NCBI GenBank assembly: GCA_023262365.1
Contig: JALRBF010000082.1
Span: forward strand, 1-15,515
Length of the DNA: 15,515 bases
Direction: 5' to 3'
Source of the DNA: Burkholderiaceae bacterium
Lineage (GTDB): Bacteria > Pseudomonadota > Gammaproteobacteria > Burkholderiales > Burkholderiaceae_C
Below, piece by piece: positions 1 to 6,925 of this stretch (position 1 is the first letter of the stretch; every line of letters starts with the position of its first letter). A model generated the notes under the pieces. It ran no database searches. It saw only the letters and a list, made by a program, of their open reading frames with translations, and was not told the origin of the DNA. Position numbers and translations under genes: made by a program.

Positions 1-237
1 GAAAATGCCCCAGCGGTAGTCACGCATTTTGACGTGGTCAAACTGTGCCCATCCTTGCGGGTCCACGCTGACGGCGGTGCGCAGGTAAACCTCGCTGTTG
101 GTTGAACCCTCGGGGCCAATGTCGTCCCACCAATTCACAAAATTGGGCTGCCATTGCTCCAGCGCGCGCTGCAGGGCGCGGTCTTCGCTGAGGTTGACGT
201 TGTTGGGGATCTTTTCGCTGTAGTTGATGCCGTTCAT
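1..237 (-). CDS. boxB: Benzoyl-CoA 2,3-epoxidase oxygenase subunit BoxB (N-terminal part, cut by the window edge)
   Basis: This is the first 79 codons of a leftward gene that runs off the left edge in frame. The N-terminus reads MNGINYSEKIPNNVNLSEDR and continues with WQPNFVNWWDDIGPEG, which I recognise as the conserved start of BoxB. BoxB is the di-iron oxygenase subunit that, with reductase BoxA, converts benzoyl-CoA to its 2,3-epoxide in the cytoplasm using O2 and NADPH. The iron ligands lie further in and are not visible here. The ATG at 237 is preceded by GGAGAG at a suitable distance. The gene follows boxC by 41 bases on the same strand, so the two are probably co-transcribed. boxA would be expected further left. 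The identification rests on N-terminal resemblance and the neighbourhood. Confidence 0.88.
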   Translation of the reverse strand, partial: MNGINYSEKIPNNVNLSEDRALQRALEQWQPNFVNWWDDIGPEGSTNSEVYLRTAVSVDPQGWAQFDHVKMRDYRWGIF

Positions 238-261
238 GGGGTCTCTCCAGTCTTCCAAACC

Positions 262-288
262 AAAAAAGGGGCGGGGTGTTACACCCGG
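262..288 (-). terminator. Possible weak hairpin plus T-run between boxC and boxB
   Basis: Read leftward, CGGGTG and CACCCCG can pair around a TAA loop (one bulged C) at 287-272, followed by CCCC and then six T residues at 267-262. The stem overlaps the boxC stop codon. It resembles a weak intrinsic terminator or an RNA processing hairpin. It sits inside what should be one operon, so it may set the boxC to boxB ratio or may do nothing. The stem is short and the T-run is displaced by four C residues. Confidence 0.25.
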
Positions 289-1934
289 TTAAAGTCAAAT
301 TGCGCGCGGTCGCCTTTGCCGTACACCTTGAGCGCGCCCTTATCGCCTACGGCGTTGGGGCGCTGAAAGATCCAGTTTTGCCACGCGGTGAGGCGGCCAA
401 AAATCCGTGTCACCATGTTCTCGGTGCCGTTAAAGCGCAGGTTGGCTTCCATGCCGGTTAGCGCATCGGGCGACATGGCCACGCGCTCTTCAATGGCGAT
501 GCGGATTTCATCGTCCCAGTCCAAGTCGTCGGGGTTGGCCGTGACCAGGCCCAGCGCCATGGCCGCGTCGCCTTCGAGTGCTTGGCCGGTTTGGGCGCGG
601 GCGGCTTCAAGCGCGTCGGCTTCGTCGTAAAAGCGGCGCCCCAGGCGGCTTTGCCCCGTGGCCATGGGGTAGTGGCCCCAGTTCATTGCCGTCAGGCCAA
701 TGCGTGGGGCTTGCTCGGGGGTCTCGGGCAGGCTGAGCATGTAGCTGCGGTCGCAGGCCAAGGCCAGTTCGAAAAACGTACCGACAAAGCACGAGCTCGA
801 TTCAATCAGGGCAAACAGGCTGCGCGAGGAGACGTCAAGCCGGCTAAGCGTGCGCCGCCACAGCCCAATGGTTTCGCGTACCAGCCAGTGCTCGGCCTGG
901 GCTTGCAGCACGTCGTCCATGGCGCGTACGGCCTCGGGGTTGCCCGTGGTGCGTACCAGCCACATGCCAATGTCGGGCGCGTTGGTGCGAATCCACAAAA
1001 TCGCGTCGTCGAGTTCGCGCCCGGCTTGCAGCGGATACCAAGCCGCACCGGCAGCCTCGATAGCGGCGATGTCGCTGGGCTGTTCGCCTTCGGGGGCTTG
1101 CAGGGTCAGCGTGGCGGTGCGTGCGCCGGCGTCAATGGCCACGTGCACGTGCTGGTAGCGCAAACCGGTGGCGTCCACCTGGCGCGGCAGCGGCGGCAAC
1201 ACCACCCCGGCGGCTCGCTCGGGGCGGCTGCTGCCTTGGGCCAGGGCCTGCGCCCGCTCGGCCACGCGCTGGGCGAACACGGCGGGTTTGGCAATGTCGT
1301 CAACCAAGCGCCAGTCTTTGGCGCGTTGGCCGCGCACGCCCTCGGTGGTGGTGCAAAAAATGTCGGCTAAGTCGTGTCGCACGTGGCGCTTGTCGGTGAC
1401 GCGGGTCAAGCCCCCGGTGCCGGGCAGCACACCCAGCAGCGGCACCTCGGGCAGGCTCACGGCGCTGGAGCGGTCGTCGATGAGCAAAATTTCGTCGCAC
1501 GCCAGCGCCAGCTCGTAGCCGCCACCGGCGCAGGCGCCGTTGACCGCAGCCAAAAACTTGATGCCGCTGTGCCGCGAGGTGTCTTCCATGCCGTTGCGGG
1601 TTTCGTTGGTGAATTTGCAAAAATTCACTTTCCACGCGTGGCTGGAGGTGCCCAGCATGAAGATGTTGGCGCCTGAGCAAAACACCTTGTCTTTTAGGCT
1701 GGTGAGCACCACGGTGCGTACCGTGGGGTACTCAAAGCGAATGCGGTTCAAGGCGTCGTTGAGCTCAATGTCCACGCCCAGGTCGTAGCTGTTGAGCTTG
1801 AGTTTGTAGCCCGGTCGCAGGCCGGCGTCTTCGTCAAAATCGGCCGACAACGTGGCCACCGCACCGTCAACGCTTAGCGTCCAGTGGCGGTATTGACTGG
1901 GGTGGGTTTGGTATTCAACCGGGTGCGCTTCCAT
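279..1934 (-). CDS. boxC: 2,3-epoxybenzoyl-CoA dihydrolase BoxC (benzoyl-CoA-dihydrodiol lyase)
   Basis: The 551-residue protein belongs to the crotonase (enoyl-CoA hydratase/isomerase) superfamily and has the usual BoxC length with two crotonase-like halves. It opens the ring of 2,3-epoxybenzoyl-CoA hydrolytically, giving 3,4-dehydroadipyl-CoA semialdehyde and formate. The first half holds AAVNGACAGGGYELALACDE (129-148), the crotonase oxyanion-hole region. As I recall, Cys111, Glu146 and Glu168 are essential in the Burkholderia enzyme. The residues here are C106 (NFCKF), E141 (GYELAL) and E163 (LPEVPLLG), the same trio with a constant offset of five. The second half repeats the theme at FFELALACDRSYMLSLPE. 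I chose the ATG at 1934 over one 12 codons upstream because AAGGAGG lies 5 bases before it; the upstream start would fall inside the promoter. It is followed by boxB. Confidence 0.95.
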   Translation of the reverse strand: MEAHPVEYQTHPSQYRHWTLSVDGAVATLSADFDEDAGLRPGYKLKLNSYDLGVDIELNDALNRIRFEYPTVRTVVLTSLKDKVFCSGANIFMLGTSSHAWKVNFCKFTNETRNGMEDTSRHSGIKFLAAVNGACAGGGYELALACDEILLIDDRSSAVSLPEVPLLGVLPGTGGLTRVTDKRHVRHDLADIFCTTTEGVRGQRAKDWRLVDDIAKPAVFAQRVAERAQALAQGSSRPERAAGVVLPPLPRQVDATGLRYQHVHVAIDAGARTATLTLQAPEGEQPSDIAAIEAAGAAWYPLQAGRELDDAILWIRTNAPDIGMWLVRTTGNPEAVRAMDDVLQAQAEHWLVRETIGLWRRTLSRLDVSSRSLFALIESSSCFVGTFFELALACDRSYMLSLPETPEQAPRIGLTAMNWGHYPMATGQSRLGRRFYDEADALEAARAQTGQALEGDAAMALGLVTANPDDLDWDDEIRIAIEERVAMSPDALTGMEANLRFNGTENMVTRIFGRLTAWQNWIFQRPNAVGDKGALKVYGKGDRAQFDFNRV

Positions 1935-1939
1935 GGGAG

Positions 1940-1946
1940 CCTCCTT
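1940..1946 (-). promoter_or_regulatory. boxC ribosome binding site
   Basis: AAGGAGG, a full Shine-Dalgarno match, lies 5 bases before the ATG at 1934. It decides the boxC start. It also implies a very short leader of about 18 bases if the promoter at 1959-1987 is used. Confidence 0.85.
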
Positions 1947-1991
1947 GTGCTTGCGTGAATCATATTGCATGTTTTACAAGATGGCAAGCAC
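1947..1991. repeat. 8-bp inverted repeat flanking the boxC promoter
   Basis: GTGCTTGC at 1947-1954 and its exact reverse complement GCAAGCAC at 1984-1991 are separated by 29 bases and bracket the promoter core. The centre of symmetry falls on the proximal TTGCATG element. The arms could be half-sites of a looped repressor complex or chance; with this spacing they would not make a stable RNA hairpin. The right arm overlaps the -35 hexamer. Confidence 0.45.
1959..1987 (-). promoter_or_regulatory. Predicted sigma-70 promoter of boxC-boxB
   Basis: Read leftward, TTGCCA (1987-1982), a 17-base spacer (1981-1965) and TATGAT (1964-1959) form a near-consensus housekeeping promoter. Transcription would start near 1952, just upstream of the boxC Shine-Dalgarno site. 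The spacer contains ATGCA next to the -10 element, part of a TTGCATGTT repeat that is a candidate BoxR site. This is predicted from sequence only. Confidence 0.7.
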
Positions 1992-2004
1992 TTTGTTGCA
2001 TGTT
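1965..2004. promoter_or_regulatory. Candidate BoxR operator: two TTGCATGTT direct repeats
   Basis: TTGCATGTT occurs at 1965-1973 and again at 1996-2004, exactly 31 bp apart (about three helical turns). Each copy contains the self-complementary core TGCA. The proximal copy lies between the -35 and -10 elements, touching the -10. The distal copy lies upstream of the -35 and overlaps the boxR stop codon. BzdR and BoxR regulators of Azoarcus are known to bind operators rich in TGCA, which makes BoxR the obvious ligand. Binding itself is inferred. Confidence 0.6.
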
Positions 2005-2884
2005 AAGCGCCAAGCTGGGGAATCGTTTGTTCCAGTGCTTGGCGCAGTTGATGAAAGCTGGCCTCCAGCGGCTGGGCGCTGGTGTCCAGGTGCAGGTTGG
2101 CTTGGGCGTAAAACGCCTCTCGGCCCGCCAAAATCGCTTTGAGGTCTTCCATGGCCTCTTGGCTGGCCGCCATGGGGCGCAGGTCACCCTGGGCGGTGAC
2201 ACGTGCCATGTGGTCCTCGGGCGAGGCGCGCAGCCACACGGTGGTGCATTTGTCCAGCAGCAGGCCAAAGCTGGCCGGGTTGGACACCACCCCGCCCGGC
2301 GTGGCCAGCACCATGTGGGTTTGCTGGCTGATGGCATCCTCTATTGCGCGGTGCTCGTAGCGACGGTAAGCGCTTACACCGTAAAGGGCCTGAATCTCGC
2401 TTACGCTGCAGCCAGCCAAGGCCTCAATGCGTTGACTGAGCTCAATAAACGGGTAACCCAGGGCGTTGGCCAGGCGTTGCCCCAGGGTGGACTTGCCCGC
2501 GCCGCGCAGGCCAATGAGGGCAATGCGGGTGCTGGCCTCGTCGCTGCCGTGCCCCAGCGCTTGGGCCGCGGCTAGGCGCGCGGTGCGCACCGTGGCGTCG
2601 TCTGCTTGGCGCAGCAACTCGCGCAACAGCAGCCACTCGGCGCTTTGCGTGGTGGGGTCGCCCAGCAGCTCGGCCAGTGGGCATTGAAGGGCCTGCGCCA
2701 GCTGGTGCAGCAGCAGCACCGAAACGTTGCCGTCGCCCAGTTCCAGGTTGGCCAGGTGGCGCTCGCTGATGTCGGCCGCCGCGGCCAGGGCCTTGCGCGT
2801 CATGCCACGGCGCGCGCGCAACTGGCGCGTGCGCTCACCCAGGCTTTGCAGCAAGGGGTGGCGGTTTTTGACATTTGGTGTCAT
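2003..2884 (-). CDS. boxR: Benzoyl-CoA-responsive transcriptional regulator BoxR (XRE helix-turn-helix plus shikimate-kinase-like domain)
   Basis: The 293-residue protein has an XRE/Cro helix-turn-helix at about residues 14-68 (MTRKALAAAADISERHLANLELG) and a shikimate-kinase-like domain from about 118 to the end. This is the BzdR/BoxR architecture, in which the kinase-like part senses benzoyl-CoA and releases the DNA-binding part. A P-loop GLRGAGKST is present (125-133). The shikimate-binding FxDxD motif of true kinases reads FIELS here, so this is a sensor rather than AroK. It lies between the two arms it should control, divergent from bclA. The start is uncertain: ATGs occur at 2905, 2896, 2893 and 2884, none with a clear Shine-Dalgarno site. 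I prefer 2884 because the 2905 start would sit inside the operator. The stop codon overlaps a TTGCATGTT repeat, which could allow autoregulation of downstream box genes. Confidence 0.92.
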   Translation of the reverse strand: MTPNVKNRHPLLQSLGERTRQLRARRGMTRKALAAAADISERHLANLELGDGNVSVLLLHQLAQALQCPLAELLGDPTTQSAEWLLLRELLRQADDATVRTARLAAAQALGHGSDEASTRIALIGLRGAGKSTLGQRLANALGYPFIELSQRIEALAGCSVSEIQALYGVSAYRRYEHRAIEDAISQQTHMVLATPGGVVSNPASFGLLLDKCTTVWLRASPEDHMARVTAQGDLRPMAASQEAMEDLKAILAGREAFYAQANLHLDTSAQPLEASFHQLRQALEQTIPQLGA

Positions 2885-2896
2885 ACCCGGCATCAT
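2868..2896 (+). promoter_or_regulatory. Predicted sigma-70 promoter of bclA
   Basis: TTGACA at 2868-2873, a 17-base spacer and CATCAT at 2891-2896 form a plausible promoter with a perfect -35 and a weaker -10. The -35 lies inside the first codons of the opposing boxR gene. Transcription would start near 2903, at the edge of the TGCA dyad at 2904-2919. This would leave a leader of about 50 bases. Confidence 0.55.
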
Positions 2897-2899
2897 GCC
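2889..2899. repeat. Small palindrome GGCATCATGCC over the bclA -10 element
   Basis: GGCAT-C-ATGCC is a perfect 11-base dyad that covers the predicted -10 hexamer of bclA and two of the alternative boxR start codons. It lies 5 bases from the stronger TGCA operator and may belong to the same protein-binding region, or may be incidental. Confidence 0.3.
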
Positions 2900-2903
2900 A
2901 CAC

Positions 2904-2919
2904 ATGCACGATAGTGCAT
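2904..2919. promoter_or_regulatory. Candidate BoxR operator between boxR and bclA
   Basis: ATGCAC-GATA-GTGCAT is a perfect 6-bp inverted repeat with a 4-base spacer, carrying TGCA in each arm. A further GTGCAC palindrome lies at 2937-2942. TGCA-containing palindromes are the known signature of BzdR/BoxR operators. The dyad falls at the predicted transcription start of bclA and immediately upstream of boxR, so one occupied site could repress both directions. Confidence 0.65.
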
Positions 2920-2944
2920 AACCGATTCACGCCGACGTGCACAC

Positions 2945-2950
2945 AAGGAG
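2945..2950 (+). promoter_or_regulatory. bclA ribosome binding site
   Basis: AAGGAG lies 5 bases before the ATG at 2956. It fixes the start of bclA there rather than at an in-frame start 27 codons upstream, whose extension would run through the promoter and operator. Confidence 0.85.
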
Positions 2951-2955
2951 ACGCC

Positions 2956-4512
2956 ATGTCAACCGCCGTGGTTGAGCCCGAGGGGCTGTTTAACTTTGCC
3001 GACTGGTTGCTGCAGCGCAACCAGTCACGACCCACCCGCACCGCGTTTATTGACGACACCGACCGCCTGACCTATGGCGAGCTGGACGAGCGGGTGCGCC
3101 GCGCCGCCGCTGGCATGCTGGCTGCGGGTTTGCGGCGCGACGAGCGGGTGCTGTTGTTGATGCACGACAACATCGACTGGCCCGTGATGTTTTTGGCCGC
3201 CTTGTACGCCGGCGTGGTGCCGGTGGCGGTGAACACCTTGCTTACGACCGAGGACTACGCCTACATGTTGCAGCACAGCCGGGCGCGGGCGGCGTGGGTG
3301 TCGCCGGCGCTGCTGCCCATCTTGCGCCAGGCCATGACGCAGGCCCAGGCCAACGGCGGGCACGCGGTGCAGCAGGTTTGGTGCAGCGGCGGGGCGCAAG
3401 AGGGGGCTGAGGCGCTGTCCGCGCTGTGGCAGGGCACACCCTTGCCAGCGCCGGCCACCACCGACGCGCACGAGCCCGCGTTTTGGCTGTATTCATCGGG
3501 TTCAACGGGGCGGCCCAAAGGCACGGTGCACAGCCAGGCCAACCTGTATTGCACCGCACAACACTATGGCGTGGGCGTGTTGGCGTTGCGCGAAGACGAC
3601 GTATGCTTTTCGGCGGCGAAATTGTTTTTTGCCTACGGCTTGGGCAACGCGCTGAGCTTTCCGCTGGCCGTGGGCGCCACGGTGGTGCTGATGGCTGGGC
3701 GGCCCACACCCGAGGCGGTGTTTGCGCGCTGGGTGACGCACCAAACCACGGTGTTTTTTGGCGCGCCTACCGGCTACGCGGGCATGCTGGCCGCGCCCGA
3801 CTTGCCGCCACGCGAGGTGGTGGCGCTGCGCTTGTGCTCCTCGGCCGGCGAGGCCTTGCCCAAAGAGCTGGGCGAACGCTTTACCGCGCACTACGGCGTG
3901 CCGATTGTGGATGGCATTGGCTCGACCGAGATGCTGCATATTTTTTTAAGCAACCTGCCGCACGATGTGCGCTACGGCACCACCGGCTGGCCGGTGCCGG
4001 GCTACGAGGTGTCGCTGCGCGGCGACGATGGCCAAGCGGTGGCCGATGGCGAGATGGGCGACTTGTTCATCAAAGGCCCAAGCGCGGCCTTAATGTACTG
4101 GGGGAATCGAGAGAAATCGCGCGCCACCTTTCAGGGTGAATGGACCAAAAGCGGCGACAAATACGTGCGCAACGCCGACGGCACGTACACCTACGCCGGT
4201 CGCAGCGACGACATGATTAAGGTCAGTGGTATTTACGTCTCGCCGTTTGAAGTTGAGGCGACGTTGATGCAACACCAGGCGGTGTTGGAAGCGGCGGTGA
4301 TTGGCGTGGAGGACAGCGACGGCTTGACCAAAACCAAGGCTTACGTGGTGCTCAAAGACGGCCAAGCCTGCGACGCGGCGACGCTGCAAGCGTTTGTGAA
4401 AGACAAACTGGCGCCCTACAAGTACCCGCGGCAGGTGGCCTTTGTGGCCGAATTACCCAAAACCGCCACGGGCAAGATTCAACGCTTTAAGCTGCGCGAC
4501 GCTCAGGCGTGA
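2956..4512 (+). CDS. bclA: Benzoate-CoA ligase
   Basis: The 518-residue enzyme of the acyl-adenylate-forming (ANL) superfamily has the length and sequence style of benzoate-CoA ligases. It converts benzoate, ATP and CoA to benzoyl-CoA, AMP and pyrophosphate, the entry step of the box pathway. The P-loop-like motif YSSGSTGRPKG is at 179-189. The hinge region GRSDDMIKVSG is at 415-425, and the catalytic lysine of the C-terminal domain is K507 in PKTATGKIQR. There is no signal peptide. The gene starts a rightward transcript divergent from boxR and overlaps the following hydrolase gene by GTGA, indicating translational coupling. A ligase for 2-aminobenzoate or another aryl acid is possible in principle, but the boxRCB neighbourhood favours benzoate. 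Confidence 0.93.
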   Translation: MSTAVVEPEGLFNFADWLLQRNQSRPTRTAFIDDTDRLTYGELDERVRRAAAGMLAAGLRRDERVLLLMHDNIDWPVMFLAALYAGVVPVAVNTLLTTEDYAYMLQHSRARAAWVSPALLPILRQAMTQAQANGGHAVQQVWCSGGAQEGAEALSALWQGTPLPAPATTDAHEPAFWLYSSGSTGRPKGTVHSQANLYCTAQHYGVGVLALREDDVCFSAAKLFFAYGLGNALSFPLAVGATVVLMAGRPTPEAVFARWVTHQTTVFFGAPTGYAGMLAAPDLPPREVVALRLCSSAGEALPKELGERFTAHYGVPIVDGIGSTEMLHIFLSNLPHDVRYGTTGWPVPGYEVSLRGDDGQAVADGEMGDLFIKGPSAALMYWGNREKSRATFQGEWTKSGDKYVRNADGTYTYAGRSDDMIKVSGIYVSPFEVEATLMQHQAVLEAAVIGVEDSDGLTKTKAYVVLKDGQACDAATLQAFVKDKLAPYKYPRQVAFVAELPKTATGKIQRFKLRDAQA

Positions 4513-5318
4513 GCGCCCAGGACAGCTGGCTGGCGATTGAGACGCCGCACGGCCCAGCCCAAATCCACGCGCAGTGGGTCAACCCGCTGGGCTTGGCGCC
4601 AGACCGGGCGCCTACCTGGGTGCTGCTGCACGAGGGGCTGGGCAGCGTGAGCGCGTGGCGCGACTTTCCGGCGCAACTGTGCCACGCCACGCGGGCTCGG
4701 GCGCTGGTGTTTTCTCGCCCCGGCTACGGCCGCTCCACGCCGCGACCCCCCGAGCAGCACTGGGGCACCGACTTCATGCACGTTCAAGCGCAGCAGGTGG
4801 TACCGGCGGTGCTGCGCGCGGCGGGCTTACACGGCCATCCGGTGCGCTTGTATGGTCATTCAGACGGCGGCAGCATTGCCTTGCTCATGGCGGCTCACCA
4901 GGTATGGCCGCTGCAGGCGGTGGTGGTGGAGGCGCCGCACATCATGGTCGAGGAGTTGTCGCTGCGCGGCATACGTGCCGCGCGTGATGCCTACGAACAC
5001 GGCGACCTAAAGACGCGGCTGGCGCGGCACCACGACGACCCGGACTCGCCCTTTTGGGGTTGGAACCGGGCCTGGCTGGCGCCAGCGTTTGCCTGGTGGT
5101 CAATCGCGCATGCGCTACCTGCCATTGCCGCGCCGGTACTGGCGCTGCAGGGGTTGGCCGACCCCTACGGCACCCGCGCCCAGGTCGACGGCATTGCCCA
5201 ACGTGTGCCAGGTGCGCAGGTGCGTTGCTTTGCGCAGGCTGGACACCACCTGCACCGCAGCCACACTCAGGCGGTGCTGCATGCCGTCTCGGACTGGTTG
5301 GAGCAAGCCAGCGGTTGA
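4509..5318 (+). CDS. Alpha/beta hydrolase coupled to benzoate-CoA ligase
   Basis: This 269-residue alpha/beta hydrolase starts with GTG, and its start overlaps the bclA stop codon (GTGA). The nucleophile elbow is YGHSDGG with S118. A probable acid is D218 (LQGLADPYGT) and the histidine is H246 or H247 (AGHHLH), completing a Ser-Asp-His triad. The oxyanion loop reads LLHEGLGSVSAW (39-50), a variant of the usual HGGPG. There is no signal peptide, so it is probably cytoplasmic. The substrate cannot be read from sequence. The coupling to bclA suggests an ester, thioester or lactone arising in benzoate breakdown, for example release of a misactivated aryl-CoA or opening of a lactone side product. 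That role is inference. Confidence 0.85.
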   Translation: MSAQDSWLAIETPHGPAQIHAQWVNPLGLAPDRAPTWVLLHEGLGSVSAWRDFPAQLCHATRARALVFSRPGYGRSTPRPPEQHWGTDFMHVQAQQVVPAVLRAAGLHGHPVRLYGHSDGGSIALLMAAHQVWPLQAVVVEAPHIMVEELSLRGIRAARDAYEHGDLKTRLARHHDDPDSPFWGWNRAWLAPAFAWWSIAHALPAIAAPVLALQGLADPYGTRAQVDGIAQRVPGAQVRCFAQAGHHLHRSHTQAVLHAVSDWLEQASG

Positions 5319-5351
5319 CCCCATGGCCGCGCACGCTGGCTGCGCCAGGGC

Positions 5352-5990
5352 TTACGCGGTGGATTCGTCCAGCGCGTCGTCTTCAAGGTGCCGGCGGTCG
5401 CCCCAGGCCAACAGCTGCAGGCCTTGGGGGGTCCACAGCAGGCGGTTAATGGCAGCGTTGGATAGATCCCACTCGCGCTTGGTTTGCAATGCCTCACCGG
5501 TGGCCAAGCGGTAGAGCATATCCAAAATGCCGCCGTGCGCCACCAGCACAATCAGCTCGCCGGTATGGGCCGAGGCAAGCTGCTGCACCACCCCAGCCAC
5601 GCGCGCTTGCAGTGCCAGCAGGGTTTCGCCGCCGGCGGGGGCAAAGTCGGGTACGCGCGCGCGCCACGCATGCGCCACTTCGGGGTGTTGCTCGTAAATC
5701 GTCTGCCAGGTTAGGCCCTGCATGTCGCCAAAGTGGCGCTCGCGCAAGTCGGTGTGCAGGCGTACCGCCAAGCCATGCGGCTGGGCGATGGCCTGTGCGG
5801 TGGCCGCGGCGCGTTGCAGGTCAGACGCGTAGACCGCGGCAATCGGCTCGTCGGCTAGGGCGGCGGCGGCTTGCGCGGCTTGCCATTGACCGGTGGCGTT
5901 GAGCGCGATGTCCAATTGGCCTTGAATGCGCGTGGCCTTGTTCCACTCAGTTTCGCCGTGGCGCACCGCAATCAGTCGCGTGATGTCCAT
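5352..5990 (-). CDS. Histidine phosphatase family protein (phosphoglycerate mutase-like)
   Basis: The 212-residue protein has the phosphohistidine motif VRHGETEWN with R10, H11 and E13. The other expected active-site residues are R60 (SDLQRAAATA), E84 (LRERHFG) and H152 (VAHGGILD). It belongs to the branch that includes GpmB/CobC-like broad-specificity phosphatases rather than glycolytic GpmA, which is longer. The substrate is unknown. Its ATG shares one base with the ttcA stop codon (TAATG), so it is probably translated by coupling as the last gene of the leftward run. Placement beside folate genes raises the possibility of a pterin or nucleotide phosphate substrate, but nothing in the sequence proves it. 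Confidence 0.88.
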   Translation of the reverse strand: MDITRLIAVRHGETEWNKATRIQGQLDIALNATGQWQAAQAAAALADEPIAAVYASDLQRAAATAQAIAQPHGLAVRLHTDLRERHFGDMQGLTWQTIYEQHPEVAHAWRARVPDFAPAGGETLLALQARVAGVVQQLASAHTGELIVLVAHGGILDMLYRLATGEALQTKREWDLSNAAINRLLWTPQGLQLLAWGDRRHLEDDALDESTA

Positions 5991-6925
5991 TAACTCGGGC
6001 GTGGCGCCAGCCAGTGCAGCGGCTGTGCGTCCTCGACGGGGGGCTCGGCGGTGGGCTGGATTGGCGCATCGGTGTCAAACGCGTGGTCGCCCTCGGGCAC
6101 CGGTACGCCGGTGGCGCGCACGTTGGCAAAGTCAAACGCGTCGCTGTCCATGAGGTGGCTGGGCACCACGTTTTGCAAGGCGGTGGCCATGGTTTGCAGC
6201 CGTCCGGGGTGGCGTTTTTCCCACTCGCGCAGCATGTGCCCCACGTGTTGCCGCTGCAAATTGTCTTGGTTGCCACACAGGGTGCACGGAATGATGGGAA
6301 AGGCCTGCGCCTTGGCCCATTGCGCCAAGTCGGCTTCGGCCACGTACGCCAGCGGCCGAATCACCACGTGCTCGCCGTTGTCGCTTACCAACTTGGGCGG
6401 CATGGCCTTGAGCTTGCCGCCAAAAAACAGGTTGAGCAACAGCGTTTGTAGCATGTCGTCGCGGTGATGGCCCAGGGCAATTTTGGTCGCCCCGAGTTGG
6501 TTGGCCACGCGGTACAAAATGCCTCGCCGCAGCCGACTGCACAAGCTGCACATGGTTTTGCCTTCGGGCACCTTGGCCTTAACGATGCTGTAGGTGTCTT
6601 GCGTTTCGATGTGAAAGCGCATACCACGCTGGCGCAGGTAATTGGGCAGCACGTCAGCGGGAAAGCCCGGCTGCTTTTGGTCAAGGTTGACCGCAATCAG
6701 CTCAAACGCCACCGGCGCGCGGCTTTGCAGGCGCAGCAAAATATCGAGCAAGCCGTAACTGTCTTTGCCGCCAGAGATGCACACCATCACACGGTCGCCG
6801 GCTTCGATCATGCGGTAATCGGCAATGGCTTGGCCCACCAAGCGGCACAGGCGTTTTTCGCGCTTAAGCGTTTCGCGATGCTCGCGTGCCTCGGGGCTGC
6901 CCGGAATACGCACCGTGCTTACCAT
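5990..6925 (-). CDS. ttcA: tRNA 2-thiocytidine(32) synthetase TtcA
   Basis: The 311-residue protein has the TtcA signature: PP-loop SGGKDS at 51-56, which activates the tRNA base as an adenylate, a CSLC motif (C126, C129) and a CTLC motif (C214, C217) that holds the catalytic iron-sulfur cluster. TtcA thiolates cytidine 32 of some tRNAs using sulfur delivered from a cysteine desulfurase. The C-terminus after about residue 265 is an acidic, proline-rich tail beyond the conserved core. The ATG lies 7 bases into the end of folB, and GGAGG precedes it within the folB coding sequence. Confidence 0.95.
   Translation of the reverse strand: MVSTVRIPGSPEAREHRETLKREKRLCRLVGQAIADYRMIEAGDRVMVCISGGKDSYGLLDILLRLQSRAPVAFELIAVNLDQKQPGFPADVLPNYLRQRGMRFHIETQDTYSIVKAKVPEGKTMCSLCSRLRRGILYRVANQLGATKIALGHHRDDMLQTLLLNLFFGGKLKAMPPKLVSDNGEHVVIRPLAYVAEADLAQWAKAQAFPIIPCTLCGNQDNLQRQHVGHMLREWEKRHPGRLQTMATALQNVVPSHLMDSDAFDFANVRATGVPVPEGDHAFDTDAPIQPTAEPPVEDAQPLHWLAPRPS

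Noticed and set aside
582..1370. Long rightward open frame opposite boxC
   Set aside because: Its protein has the Gly/Ala/Arg/His-rich look of an antisense frame in GC-rich DNA, and boxC with its catalytic residues occupies the other strand.
2003..2884. Shikimate kinase (aroK) fused to a regulator
   Set aside because: The shikimate-binding Asp pair is missing and the neighbours are box genes, so a BoxR sensor domain explains the similarity.
3426..4139. Rightward 237-codon frame inside bclA
   Set aside because: It is an out-of-frame shadow of benzoate-CoA ligase with no motif and no ribosome binding site.
5336..5348. CTGGC-TGC-GCCAG hairpin between the convergent hydrolase and phosphatase genes
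   Set aside because: A 5-bp stem with no T-run on either strand is expected by chance in this GC-rich DNA, so I do not call a terminator.
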